Shown here: positions 1-7,379 of the stretch, in pieces
Position numbering within the stretch: position 1 is the first letter of the stretch
Layout of the letters: every line of letters begins with the position of its first letter
Assembly: GCA_023426265.1 (NCBI GenBank)
Contig: JAFABA010000012.1
Coordinates: forward strand, 1 to 11,470
Reading direction: 5' to 3'
DNA from: Bacillota bacterium
GTDB taxonomy: Bacteria; Bacillota; Clostridia; Christensenellales; CAG-138
DNA: 11,470 bases
Notes under the pieces: model-generated
Told to the model about the DNA's origin: nothing
The model's database searches: none
What the model saw: only the letters and a program-made list of their open reading frames with translations
Translations under genes and position numbers: made by a program

Positions 1-90
1 CGGGACCAAAAGAAGGTGGCGGAACTGGGCGGGGAACAGATCAACGAGCGGATGATCATGGAACACATCGCAGGGGGTGAGCAAAAATGA
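1..90 (+). CDS. ytfR: Sugar ABC transporter ATP-binding protein, C-terminal end only (YtfR-like)
   Basis: Frame 1 is open from the window edge to the TGA at 88-90 and encodes 29 residues ending GGEQINERMIMEHIAGGEQK. The pattern GE-x-I-x-E-x-I-M-x-x-IAGG is typical of the extreme C-terminus of tandem-domain sugar importer ATPases (RbsA/MglA/YtfR family), where the second ATPase module ends by naming the mode of energy coupling. The stop overlaps the start of the downstream permease by ATGA, as expected for translationally coupled subunits of one transporter. The Walker and signature motifs lie upstream of the window, so the gene name rests mainly on the identity of the two following permeases. 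Confidence 0.8.
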   Translation, partial: RDQKKVAELGGEQINERMIMEHIAGGEQK

Positions 91-1121
91 AGGCATGGTG
101 GAAACGGTTCTATCAGGCGCAGGTGTTCTGGCCGCTGATGGTGCTATTGGCCATACTTTTTGTAAACGGCGTCATCACCGGCGGCAAATTCTTTGAAATG
201 AGCGTGGTGGACGATCACCTGTTTGGCCGCCTCGTTGATATCGTCCGGAACGGCAGCAAGCTGATGCTGCTCGCCATCGGCATGACGATGGTGCTGGCGT
301 CCGGCGGCACGGATATTTCGGTTGGGTCCATTATGGCAATCTCCGGCGCTATCGCCTGCAGCATCATAGATCGTCGCATCCTCCCCGCAGCGGACGGGAG
401 CATGGCTGCTGCGGTGGGCCTTGCGCTTTTTGCAGGAGCAATCTGCGGGGTATGGAACGGGCTGTTGGTCGCAAAAGTAAAGCTCCAGCCCATTGTAGCG
501 ACCATGATACTCCTTGTGGCGGGGCGCGGTATCGCGCAGCTCATCACCAACGGCAAAATCGTCACCATCAATTCGGATGCGTATTATTTCATAAACGGCG
601 GCTACATCCTGGGGCTTCCGTTTCCCGTCTACATCGTGGCGTTCTTTTTGCTGCTTTCGCTGCTCTTTAACAAAAGGACGGCGTTTGGGCTGTACCTGGA
701 GTCCATCGGCTGCAACGCCACCGCGAGCCGCTTTGCGGGCATCAAGGTGGACCGCATCAAGTGGACCGTCTATACGTTTTCCGGCCTGATGGCGGCGGTA
801 GCGGGCCTGATCGAAAGTGCTGGCATCAAGGGGGCGGATTGCAACAACGCGGGGCTTTTCATTGAAATGGACGCTATCCTCTCGGTGGCCATAGGCGGCA
901 CGCTGCTTTCGGGCGGGCGCTTCTCCATCGTTGCCAGCATCGTGGGCGCGCTCGTCATACAGAGCATCACCACATCGGTGCTGGCGATGGAGGTGGCGCC
1001 ACAGGCGACGCAGGTCGTCAAAAGCGTTATCGTCATCGTTATCTGCCTGTTCCAATCGTCCTCGTTCAAGCAGGCGATCACAAGGAAAGTACGCGCGGGG
1101 AAGGCGGTGGCAAAAACATGA
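87..1121 (+). CDS. ytfT: Sugar ABC transporter permease, YtfT-like
   Basis: This 344-residue protein is an inner-membrane permease of the BPD_transp_2 family (ribose/galactose/galactofuranose importers). Seen directly: a cytosolic basic N-terminus, a first hydrophobic segment at about residues 14-32, and family landmarks such as LLAIGMTMVLASGGTDISVGS near residues 61-80, VAGRGIAQLITNGKIVTINS around 143-163 and GADCNNAGLFIEMDAILSVAIGG around 249-271. These closely track my recollection of E. coli YtfT (341 residues), including the GRG(I/V)AQLIT and DANNAGL stretches, so the assignment is more specific than a generic ribose permease. The ATG at 87 overlaps the ATPase stop (ATGA), and the GGGGGTGAG just upstream can act as ribosome binding site. 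It should pair with the YjfF-like protein as a heterodimer. Substrate (galactofuranose, galactopyranose or another sugar) cannot be fixed from sequence alone. Confidence 0.9.
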   Translation: MKAWWKRFYQAQVFWPLMVLLAILFVNGVITGGKFFEMSVVDDHLFGRLVDIVRNGSKLMLLAIGMTMVLASGGTDISVGSIMAISGAIACSIIDRRILPAADGSMAAAVGLALFAGAICGVWNGLLVAKVKLQPIVATMILLVAGRGIAQLITNGKIVTINSDAYYFINGGYILGLPFPVYIVAFFLLLSLLFNKRTAFGLYLESIGCNATASRFAGIKVDRIKWTVYTFSGLMAAVAGLIESAGIKGADCNNAGLFIEMDAILSVAIGGTLLSGGRFSIVASIVGALVIQSITTSVLAMEVAPQATQVVKSVIVIVICLFQSSSFKQAITRKVRAGKAVAKT

Positions 1122-2089
1122 GCAGGAAACGGCAGGGCATCAAAAACCTTTCGCTTTTCATCACCATCGTGCTGTTCGCGGCGCTGTTCCTGTTCGGCGC
1201 CGTGGCATTCGACAATTTCTTTTCGCTCTCCACGTTCTTCAATCTGTTGAACGATAACGCATACCTCATCATCGTTTCCACGGGCGTTACGTTTGTACTG
1301 CTCGCGGGGGGCATCGATATTTCCGTCGCTTCCACGGTTGCGTTTACCTGCGTATTATCCGCGTTTTTGCTGCGGGCGGGCGTACCGGCGGGCATCGTCA
1401 TCTTGCTTGTACTGCTCATCGGTGCAGCGTTTGGCGCAGGGCTAGGGAGCCTTATCCAGTTCTTTCAACTCCAGCCCTTTATCGTCACGCTGGCGGGGCA
1501 GTTCTTTTTCCGGGGCATGTGCGCCGTGATCAGCACCGAGTCCATCCCCATATCCGACGCGTTCTATATGGATATGGCGCTCAACAAGCTCGTGTTCGGC
1601 CGCGCCAAGCTCTATTACTACGTGCTGATTGCGCTCGTCGTGGTGTTTGCCGCGTGGTATACGCTCAAGCACACCCGCTTTGGCAGAAACGTATACGCCG
1701 TAGGCGGCAGCGAACAGAGTGCCCTGCTCATGGGCCTGCCCGTAGCGCGGACGAAAGTCCTGGTTTATACCATCAGCAGCTTTTGCGCATCTTTAGGCGG
1801 CATGGTGTTCAGCTTCTATACGCTCGCCGGGTATTCGCTGCAGAATATTGGCCTGGAGCTTGACGCCATTTCCTCCGCGGTGATCGGCGGCACGCTGTTG
1901 ACGGGCGGCGTTGGTACGCCGATCGGTTCCCTGTTCGGCGTGCTGATCCAGGGCGTGATCCAGAACCTCGTCACCTACCAGAACCTCAACACCTGGTGGA
2001 CCAAGGTCGCGAACGCGGCGCTTTTATGTATCTTCATCGTCATCCAGCGTATCATAGCGCTTCGGGCGGAAAAAGAGAGGCTGCCATAG
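1118..2089 (+). CDS. yjfF: Sugar ABC transporter permease, YjfF-like
   Basis: This 323-residue membrane protein is the second BPD_transp_2-family permease. Diagnostic stretches are GVTFVLLAGGIDISVAS at about residues 53-69, FIVTLAGQFFFRGMCAVISTESIPIS around 121-146, FGRNVYAVGG near 188-197 and ELDAISSAVIGGTLLTGGVGTP near 246-267. The ITLAG-x-FF-x-RG and (E/T)ESIPI signatures match E. coli YjfF as I recall it, distinguishing this subunit from YtfT. The start overlaps the previous stop by ATGA, so the two permeases are translationally coupled and likely equimolar. It is the last gene of the transporter operon inside the window. No simple terminator with a T-run follows; the next 130 bases are GC-rich hairpins that may end or stabilise the transcript. 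Confidence 0.9.
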   Translation: MSRKRQGIKNLSLFITIVLFAALFLFGAVAFDNFFSLSTFFNLLNDNAYLIIVSTGVTFVLLAGGIDISVASTVAFTCVLSAFLLRAGVPAGIVILLVLLIGAAFGAGLGSLIQFFQLQPFIVTLAGQFFFRGMCAVISTESIPISDAFYMDMALNKLVFGRAKLYYYVLIALVVVFAAWYTLKHTRFGRNVYAVGGSEQSALLMGLPVARTKVLVYTISSFCASLGGMVFSFYTLAGYSLQNIGLELDAISSAVIGGTLLTGGVGTPIGSLFGVLIQGVIQNLVTYQNLNTWWTKVANAALLCIFIVIQRIIALRAEKERLP

Positions 2090-2111
2090 TCGCAACCTGA
2101 GTATGTCAAAA

Positions 2112-2244
2112 GGGTACGCTGAGGGCTCCGCCCTCAAACCCCCGCTCAGGACCGTAACGGTCCTAAGAACCACCCGGAAACGCTCTGAACAGAACGTTTC
2201 CGCCGCAGGGGATTCCCAAAGGACGTGTCCCTTGGGTGGGAATT
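2112..2244. repeat. Block of four consecutive GC-rich hairpins (probable extragenic repeat)
   Basis: Just after the yjfF stop are four successive inverted repeats. The first is GAGGGC-TCC-GCCCTC at 2121-2135. The second is AGGACCG-TAA-CGGTCCT at 2148-2164. The third is CGGAAACG/CGTTTCCG at 2175-2202, with an inner TCTG-AA-CAGA stem. The fourth is a nested repeat at 2212-2243 (CCCAA/TTGGG with an inner GGAC/GTCC, or alternatively ATTCCC/GGGAAT). No convincing protein is encoded; short open frames here on both strands lack ribosome binding sites and family signals. The modular pattern resembles GC-rich extragenic palindromic repeats seen in many copies in gut Clostridia, which is an inference. 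It may also serve as a 3' end for the transporter mRNA. Confidence 0.55.
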
Positions 2245-2390
2245 CGGAGGGCGGAACCGAGCGCCGCCTGTGACGGGAGAGAGGAGAAAGCCCAGTGAAC
2301 AAGGGAACGCAAGGCGGCAGCTTACTGCATGCAGCGTGACCTGTGTGAAGCCCCCGAAGGAGTCATGGGCTCCCATAATCAGGGAGCGTC
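2245..2390. other. Non-coding spacer with further short palindromes
   Basis: I see no supportable gene here. Structure seen: GGCGG at 2250-2254 with CCGCC at 2264-2268; the perfect palindrome CTGCATGCAG at 2325-2334; and two mutually exclusive pairings, ATGGG/CCCAT (2365-2369 with 2372-2376) versus GCTCCC/GGGAGC (2369-2374 with 2382-2387). The latter sits a few bases upstream of the inferred promoter of the kinase operon, so these could be operator-like sites for a regulator or part of the upstream repeat. No T-run follows the GCTCCC stem, so it does not look like a standard intrinsic terminator. Confidence 0.3.
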
Positions 2391-2393
2391 ATA

Positions 2394-2422
2394 TTGTGTG
2401 TTTGCCTATACCAACTTATAAT
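2394..2422 (+). promoter_or_regulatory. Sigma-A-type promoter of the kinase-regulator-binding protein operon
   Basis: TTGTGT at 2394-2399 and a perfect TATAAT at 2417-2422 are separated by exactly 17 bases. Transcription would start near 2429, leaving a leader of about 17 bases before the kinase ATG at 2446. The promoter follows the hairpin block, so the sensing operon can be expressed separately from the importer operon. Confidence 0.65.
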
Positions 2423-2445
2423 TGGGGGAGGGGGTGTGCCGGGGG

Positions 2446-4203
2446 ATGAGACGATGGGTCCTGTTGCCAAACGCGCAGTTTCGTACAAGGCTGGTGGCGC
2501 TCTATATTCTCATTGCGCTCATCCCGCTGGTGCTGTTTGCGCTCGTCAGCGGCGCTCTCTCCATCTCCCGCGCGCAGAACACCGCAAGCTCCCACACGGC
2601 GCAGATGGTCAGCCAGGTCAGCAATTCCATAGACGTCTATATCCAGAGCATCGATAAAATGGCGAATCTTATATCGCTTTCCCTGCGTACTGAGGCGGCG
2701 CAAAGCGCCTCGCGCGCGGCACTCAACAGCATGCTTCGGGATATCGCCGCTTCGCACCCGGAGATCGCGGGGATATTGGTCGCGATGGAGGACGATACCA
2801 GCATCCCCGTGGGCATGTCGCGAATTTCCCGCGATCCGTTCCGGGAAGAGGAATGGTACAAGCGCGCGGCGGCAACGCCGGATAATATCGCTCTGGTCAA
2901 CAGCATCGTCGGGCGCAACGTGACATTGAACGGAGATACCAGCACGGACAACGTGTTCTCTTTGGCAAAGGCTGTGACCGACCCGGACACGGGGGAGACC
3001 TTAGGCGTTGTACTGTTTGACCTCAGGCACGATATTTTAAAGGATTCCATCAGCAGCATCACAATCGGCGAAAACGGCTTTGTGTTTGTGACAGACGCGG
3101 GGGGGAATATCATATACACCCCGCTCAACGATATCGTTTACCGCGTCAACCCGCAGTGGCTTACGGCGGGGGACGCCATATTCCCCGTCGCCATCCGTGG
3201 CGCGGAGTACCAGATCCATGTCAAAAGCTCGCCCTATACCGGGTGGAAGACGGTGGGCGTGTTCGCGCTTGAGGAGGTGATGGGCAACGTCAACTCCATG
3301 CTTGTGATGCTCATTGTCGCGATGGTCGTCTCCATCGTCATCATTTCCCTTGTGGCGCTGCCGCTTTCCAATTCCGTGACAAGGCCCCTCTTGAAGCTCC
3401 AGCGGCTGATGAGGCAGGCGGAATCGGGCGATCTTAGCGTACACTTCAACACCCAGTATCATGATGAGATCGGCGAGCTGGGCAACAGCTTCAACCACAT
3501 GCTCAGCCGCATCGACGAACTCATCCATCAGGTGTACGAGGAGCAGCGGCACAAGCGGGACGCGGAAATGAAAAGCCTGCAGGAACAGATCAAGCCGCAT
3601 TTTCTCTACAATACGCTCGATACCATCAGCTGGATGGCGCGCGAATACGAGGCGGCGGATATCGTGCAATTGGTGGACGCGCTCACCAGTATGTACCGCA
3701 TCGGCCTGAGCCAGGGGCGGGATGTCATCAGCGTGGAGGAGGAGATCCGCCATGTGTCCAACTACCTCTATATTCAGGAGATCCGCTATAAGTCCAAGCT
3801 GAAGTACCGCATCGAAACCGATCCCGCCACGCTCAATGTGGAGGTGCCCAAGCTCATCTTGCAGCCGCTTGTGGAGAACGCCATCTACCACGGCATCAAA
3901 AAAAAGCGGGGCGGCGGCACGGTCGTGATCCAAAGCGAACGCAGAGGGGATCATATCTGCCTGAGCGTGCGGGACGACGGCGCGGGTATGGATGAAGGTC
4001 AGCTCGGTCTCCTTCGCGCGGGGCTTACCAGGGAAGACGGGCAGCAGAGCTTTGGGCTGTTTTATGTCAAGGAACGCATCCGCCTGTATTACGGAACCGA
4101 TTATTCCATTGAGGTTTACAGCGTGCCCGAGGAAGGCACTTTGGTTACGATCAGCCTTCCGTTGGAACGATTGCCGGTAAAGGAAGCGAACAGCGATGTA
4201 TAA
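2446..4203 (+). CDS. Sensor histidine kinase, YesM/LytS type with extracellular sensor domain
   Basis: This 585-residue membrane kinase would autophosphorylate in response to an extracellular signal and pass phosphate to the next gene's product. Order of parts: membrane helix at about 15-37; extracellular region of about 240 residues (about 38-282) that looks like a Cache-type sensor (YTGWKTVGVFALEEV before the membrane is typical); second helix about 283-306; HAMP linker about 307-362; His_kinase domain with LQEQIKPHFLYNTLDTI, phospho-acceptor His385; and an ATPase domain with N-box ENAIYHGIK (Asn478) and G1 box DDGAGM (510-515). The later glycine box reads SFGLFYV instead of the usual GxGLxNV. 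An in-frame TTG start at 2422 is rejected because it lies in the -10 element; ATG 2446 follows AGGGGG at a rather long spacing of 11. The stop overlaps the regulator start. Confidence 0.9.
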   Translation: MRRWVLLPNAQFRTRLVALYILIALIPLVLFALVSGALSISRAQNTASSHTAQMVSQVSNSIDVYIQSIDKMANLISLSLRTEAAQSASRAALNSMLRDIAASHPEIAGILVAMEDDTSIPVGMSRISRDPFREEEWYKRAAATPDNIALVNSIVGRNVTLNGDTSTDNVFSLAKAVTDPDTGETLGVVLFDLRHDILKDSISSITIGENGFVFVTDAGGNIIYTPLNDIVYRVNPQWLTAGDAIFPVAIRGAEYQIHVKSSPYTGWKTVGVFALEEVMGNVNSMLVMLIVAMVVSIVIISLVALPLSNSVTRPLLKLQRLMRQAESGDLSVHFNTQYHDEIGELGNSFNHMLSRIDELIHQVYEEQRHKRDAEMKSLQEQIKPHFLYNTLDTISWMAREYEAADIVQLVDALTSMYRIGLSQGRDVISVEEEIRHVSNYLYIQEIRYKSKLKYRIETDPATLNVEVPKLILQPLVENAIYHGIKKKRGGGTVVIQSERRGDHICLSVRDDGAGMDEGQLGLLRAGLTREDGQQSFGLFYVKERIRLYYGTDYSIEVYSVPEEGTLVTISLPLERLPVKEANSDV

Positions 4204-5398
4204 GGTATTGATTGCGGACGATGAAGAGATCATCCGCCGCGGCGTAGCGAGGCTACTGCAAAAAGACCCGGAGTTTGCCGTTGTGGCGGAAGCGGAGGAC
4301 GGCGAAATGGCGCTTGAGCAAGCTTCGGCGCACTTGCCGGACCTTTTGCTGGTGGATATCAACATGCCTTTTTTGAATGGGCTGGAGTTTATAGAAAAAC
4401 TGGGGGACTTATTAAAAAACGCGGTCATCATCGTCATTACGGGGTACGATCAATTCGCTTACGCGCAGCAGGCGCTGCGGTTAAAGGTGTTTGATTACTT
4501 GCTGAAGCCGCTTTCGGAGCCCGTGTTCTTTGAATCCATCAAACGGGCCAAGGATCATCTGGCCCGGCACAGCAAGCAGGTGCAATACCTTAACTGGGCG
4601 AAGCTGCAAATAGAGAAATACCACCCCGCGCTTTGCGCGGAATTCACGAAGAACTGGCTCAAGGGATATTTCGGCCCCACCGAAATACAAGATCAGGCGG
4701 AGAAGCTTTCCCTTACCCTGCCCGAGAGGGAGACGGGGCTTGTGCTGTTTCGGCTCACGACAGAGTCGCTTCTTGCCGAACTGGAATGGGAGGAACAGAC
4801 GCTCTATTATGCCGCGGAAAATATCGTCCGGGAAGTGTTTGCGCCCTGTTCCCCCGTTTTTACGGCGGAAGCGTCCAGCGGGGATATCGCGCTGATCTGT
4901 TCCGCTTATCCCGAAAAGCGCTTCCTGGAATGTGCGGCGGACGCAAAGCGCCTGCTGCAGGAGCATCTTCCCATAAAGGCGCTGCAGATCACGAAAACAA
5001 AGGAATGCTGGACGGATATGCCATACGCCATGGATGAGGCGGCGGAGGAGATGGAGCAGCTTGCGCAGTCCCCTTCGCTCATGCGGCATGTGCGCGCCTA
5101 TATGGACGCCCACTTCATGGAGGAGCAGTTTTCCCTCCAGGAAGTGGCGGAAAAGCTGCACGTTTCTCCGCAGCACTTAAGCCGGGTGTTCCGGCGGGAA
5201 GCGGGCATTACGTTTATGGAGCATGTGACGCGGCTGCGCATCCGCCGGGCATCCGAGCTTTTGCAGCAGAAGGAATTCAAAATCTACGAGATCGCCGAGC
5301 AGATCGGCTACGCCAACCAGCATTATTTCAGCAGCGCGTTTAAAAAGGTACTGGGCGTTTCCCCCATGGAGTACAGGCGCAGCATGAAAAAGGAGTAA
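4196..5398 (+). CDS. Two-component response regulator, YesN type (receiver + AraC HTH)
   Basis: This 400-residue cytosolic transcription factor is the partner of the kinase it overlaps by 8 bases (ATG at 4196, kinase TAA at 4201-4203). The receiver domain occupies about residues 1-120: acidic pocket D8/D9, phospho-acceptor D54 in LLLVDINMP, T82 in IVITGYDQF, and K104 in DYLLKPL. A linker of about 170 residues, weakly conserved as usual in YesN-like regulators, precedes an AraC-type double helix-turn-helix at about 298-400 (EQFSLQEVAEKLHVSPQHLSRVFRRE, then IYEIAEQIGYANQHYFSSAFKKVLGVSPMEYR, the classic AraC signature). The domain is full length and all key residues are present. By analogy with YesN-type systems it probably activates a carbohydrate uptake operon, most simply the adjacent ytf-like importer; that is inference from position. 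Confidence 0.92.
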   Translation: MYKVLIADDEEIIRRGVARLLQKDPEFAVVAEAEDGEMALEQASAHLPDLLLVDINMPFLNGLEFIEKLGDLLKNAVIIVITGYDQFAYAQQALRLKVFDYLLKPLSEPVFFESIKRAKDHLARHSKQVQYLNWAKLQIEKYHPALCAEFTKNWLKGYFGPTEIQDQAEKLSLTLPERETGLVLFRLTTESLLAELEWEEQTLYYAAENIVREVFAPCSPVFTAEASSGDIALICSAYPEKRFLECAADAKRLLQEHLPIKALQITKTKECWTDMPYAMDEAAEEMEQLAQSPSLMRHVRAYMDAHFMEEQFSLQEVAEKLHVSPQHLSRVFRREAGITFMEHVTRLRIRRASELLQQKEFKIYEIAEQIGYANQHYFSSAFKKVLGVSPMEYRRSMKKE

Positions 5399-5402
5399 TG
5401 CG

Positions 5403-7298
5403 ATGAAGCTCCGGTATATCGCCATATTGCTGATTGCGCTCCTTGCTCTGGCGCTTTGTTCGGGCTGCGCCAAGACACAGGAAGCGCTTTCGGAGGTGGA
5501 ATATATCATCGGCGTGTCCCAGGCCAATATGCGCGAACCGTGGCGGCTCGTGCTCACCCGTGAGATCCAGGAGGAAGCGAAAAAGTACCCGAACGTGCGG
5601 CTGGTGTTCACCGACGCCACGCAGGACAGCAAAAAGCAGATTGCGGATATCGAGCGTCTGCTGGGCTACGGCATCGATCTTCTGATCGTGTCCCCCACCA
5701 ACGTGGAGGAGCTGACCCCGGTTGTCAGCCGGGTGTATCAAAGCATTCCCGTCATCGTGCTGGACCGTGCGGTGGAAGGGTACGACTATTCGCTCTTTAT
5801 CGGCCCCGATAACCAGCGCATCGGCAGGCAGGCGGGGCAGGCCGTGGTGCGTATGGCGCAACAAACACCGGCAAGCACCGAGATACCGGGCGAGCAAGCG
5901 GATATGCGGGTGCTCGAGGTATTCGCGGAATCCAATTCTTTGGCTACAGCCGAGCGCAGCGCGGGGTTTATGGAGGAAATCGCTGCCAATCAGAACATAT
6001 CCGTCCGGCCGTTCGCATTGAAAAACCAGCTGCGGGATACCGCGGAGGACGCGCTTTTACAGAACGAGGGCGCGCTTTCCGGCGTTGACGTGGTGTTTGC
6101 CCACAGCGACGATATCGCGCTTGGCGTTTCCCGCGCGTTACACACCCTACATAAGGACGGCTCCATCCGCATCATCAGCATTGACGGGTATTCCGGGGAA
6201 AACGGCGGGCTGGAGTTGGTAAGGAAGGGTATTATCAGCCAGACGGTCACCTGCCCCACAGGCGGCAAGGAGGCTATGCGCTATGCCATTGAGATTTTGA
6301 ACCACGTCGAAGGCGTGCCCAAACAGGTGATATTGCGCAGCCACAGCATTCGGAAAGAGGATGTGGAAAGTTACGAGCGCATGCGGCAAAGCCTGCCGCG
6401 CGAACTCACGCGGCCCATCCGCGTGGGATACGCGCAGGTCGGCAAGGAAAGCTCCTGGCGGCTTGCCAACAACGCGTCCATCCAATCCGCCGCGTATGCG
6501 TTCCATATCGAACTGACCGCGATCGACGCCAACCAGAGCCAGCAGCGGCAGGTGGAGGCGGTGCGCAGCTTCATAGCGGATCAGGTGGACGTTATCGTCA
6601 TCTCCCCCGTTGTCAATACCGGGTGGGACGAGGTCCTGCGCGAGGCGAGCGAGGCCGGCATCCCCGTCTTATTGAGCGACCGCAACATCGAGGTGCCGGA
6701 CGAGGACATGTTTCGGACGTTCATTGGCGCGGACTTTCAGGAGGAAGGGCGCCGCGCCATGCGGTGGATCTTAAATAACGTTCCGGCAAATGAAGCCGGG
6801 CGCGTGATGAATATCATGGAGCTGCAGGGCACGGTCAACGCCACCCCCACGGTGGAGCGCAAACAGGGGTTTGAGATGCTCCTGAAAAAGAACGCCGGGT
6901 ATCGTATTATCCATTCGGAAAGCGGGGACTTTACGCTGGACGGCGGAAAGCAGATCGTGGAACGGTACTTGAAGGAGCACGGCTGGGACATTGACATCAT
7001 ATTCGCCCACAACGACGACATGGCGCTGGGCGCGATCGAAGCGCTGGAGGCGCACGGCCTGAGGCCGGGGATAGATATCAAGATCGTATCGGTGGACGGT
7101 ACGCGCGCCGCGCTCAACGCCATTGTGACGGGTAAGCTCAACTGTTCCGTGGAATGTAGCCCTCTCTTGGGCCCGCAGCTGATGAAAGCCGTTACGGATC
7201 TGATGGCGGGCAAGGAACTGCCGCTTCGCATCATTACCGACGAGGTGGTGTTTACAAAGGAGAACGCAAAAAAATCCCTGCCGGGGCGGACATATTAA
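5403..7298 (+). CDS. Lipoprotein with two tandem periplasmic sugar-binding domains (second YtfQ-like)
   Basis: This 631-residue exported protein has a hydrophobic signal segment (about 4-19) ending in CSGC, so Cys22 is the likely lipidated residue; Cys at -3 makes the lipobox atypical. Two Peripla_BP_4-type domains follow. Domain 1 covers about 34-325 (IIGVSQANMREPWRLVL, DLLIVSPTN, VIVLDRAV, FAHSDDIALG, IISIDGY). Domain 2 covers about 338-628 (RVGYAQVGKESSWRLAN, VDVIVISPVVNTGWDEVL, VLLSDRN, TFIGADFQEEGRRA, FAHNDDMALGAIEAL, IVSVDGT). The usual family length is about 320, so this is a fusion of two copies. Domain 2 matches the galactofuranose-binding YtfQ pattern better than domain 1. The gene starts 4 bases after the regulator stop, with AAAAAGGAG 7 bases before ATG 5403. 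It could feed the importer, act as an extracellular co-sensor for the kinase, or both. Confidence 0.9.
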   Translation: MKLRYIAILLIALLALALCSGCAKTQEALSEVEYIIGVSQANMREPWRLVLTREIQEEAKKYPNVRLVFTDATQDSKKQIADIERLLGYGIDLLIVSPTNVEELTPVVSRVYQSIPVIVLDRAVEGYDYSLFIGPDNQRIGRQAGQAVVRMAQQTPASTEIPGEQADMRVLEVFAESNSLATAERSAGFMEEIAANQNISVRPFALKNQLRDTAEDALLQNEGALSGVDVVFAHSDDIALGVSRALHTLHKDGSIRIISIDGYSGENGGLELVRKGIISQTVTCPTGGKEAMRYAIEILNHVEGVPKQVILRSHSIRKEDVESYERMRQSLPRELTRPIRVGYAQVGKESSWRLANNASIQSAAYAFHIELTAIDANQSQQRQVEAVRSFIADQVDVIVISPVVNTGWDEVLREASEAGIPVLLSDRNIEVPDEDMFRTFIGADFQEEGRRAMRWILNNVPANEAGRVMNIMELQGTVNATPTVERKQGFEMLLKKNAGYRIIHSESGDFTLDGGKQIVERYLKEHGWDIDIIFAHNDDMALGAIEALEAHGLRPGIDIKIVSVDGTRAALNAIVTGKLNCSVECSPLLGPQLMKAVTDLMAGKELPLRIITDEVVFTKENAKKSLPGRTY

Positions 7299-7320
7299 GC
7301 GGGCGCACCAAAGGATTCTT

Positions 7321-7348
7321 TTGATAAACGGACGGGCGGATGCATAAG
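7321..7348 (+). promoter_or_regulatory. Possible weak promoter upstream of the helical protein
   Basis: TTGATA at 7321-7326 and CATAAG at 7343-7348 are 16 bases apart in the 81-base gap after the binding-protein gene. The -10 match is only 4 of 6, and the gene could instead be read through from the upstream operon, since no terminator is visible between them. Confidence 0.25.
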
Positions 7349-7379
7349 GATAGACAGCCGGATAAAAGGAGTGGTGTCC

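Noticed and set aside
144..1055. 303-codon minus-strand open frame opposite the ytfT-like gene
   Set aside because: Antisense shadow of a clear permease gene, with no domain signal.
2174..2190. cre-like (CcpA) site around CGGAAACGCTCTGA
   Set aside because: It has two mismatches at important consensus positions and is better explained as the arm of the hairpin at 2175-2202.
2422..2445. In-frame TTG start extending the kinase by 8 residues
   Set aside because: The TTG overlaps the TATAAT -10 element, upstream of the expected transcription start.
2024..2449. Short open frames of 74-92 codons on both strands in the spacer
   Set aside because: They overlap a dense set of hairpins, have no ribosome binding sites or recognisable motifs, and partly overlap yjfF or the promoter.
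3037..4437. 466-codon minus-strand open frame across the kinase and regulator genes
   Set aside because: It is the shadow of well-supported + strand genes. Its His/Asp/Arg-rich product is typical of antisense reading of GC-rich coding DNA.
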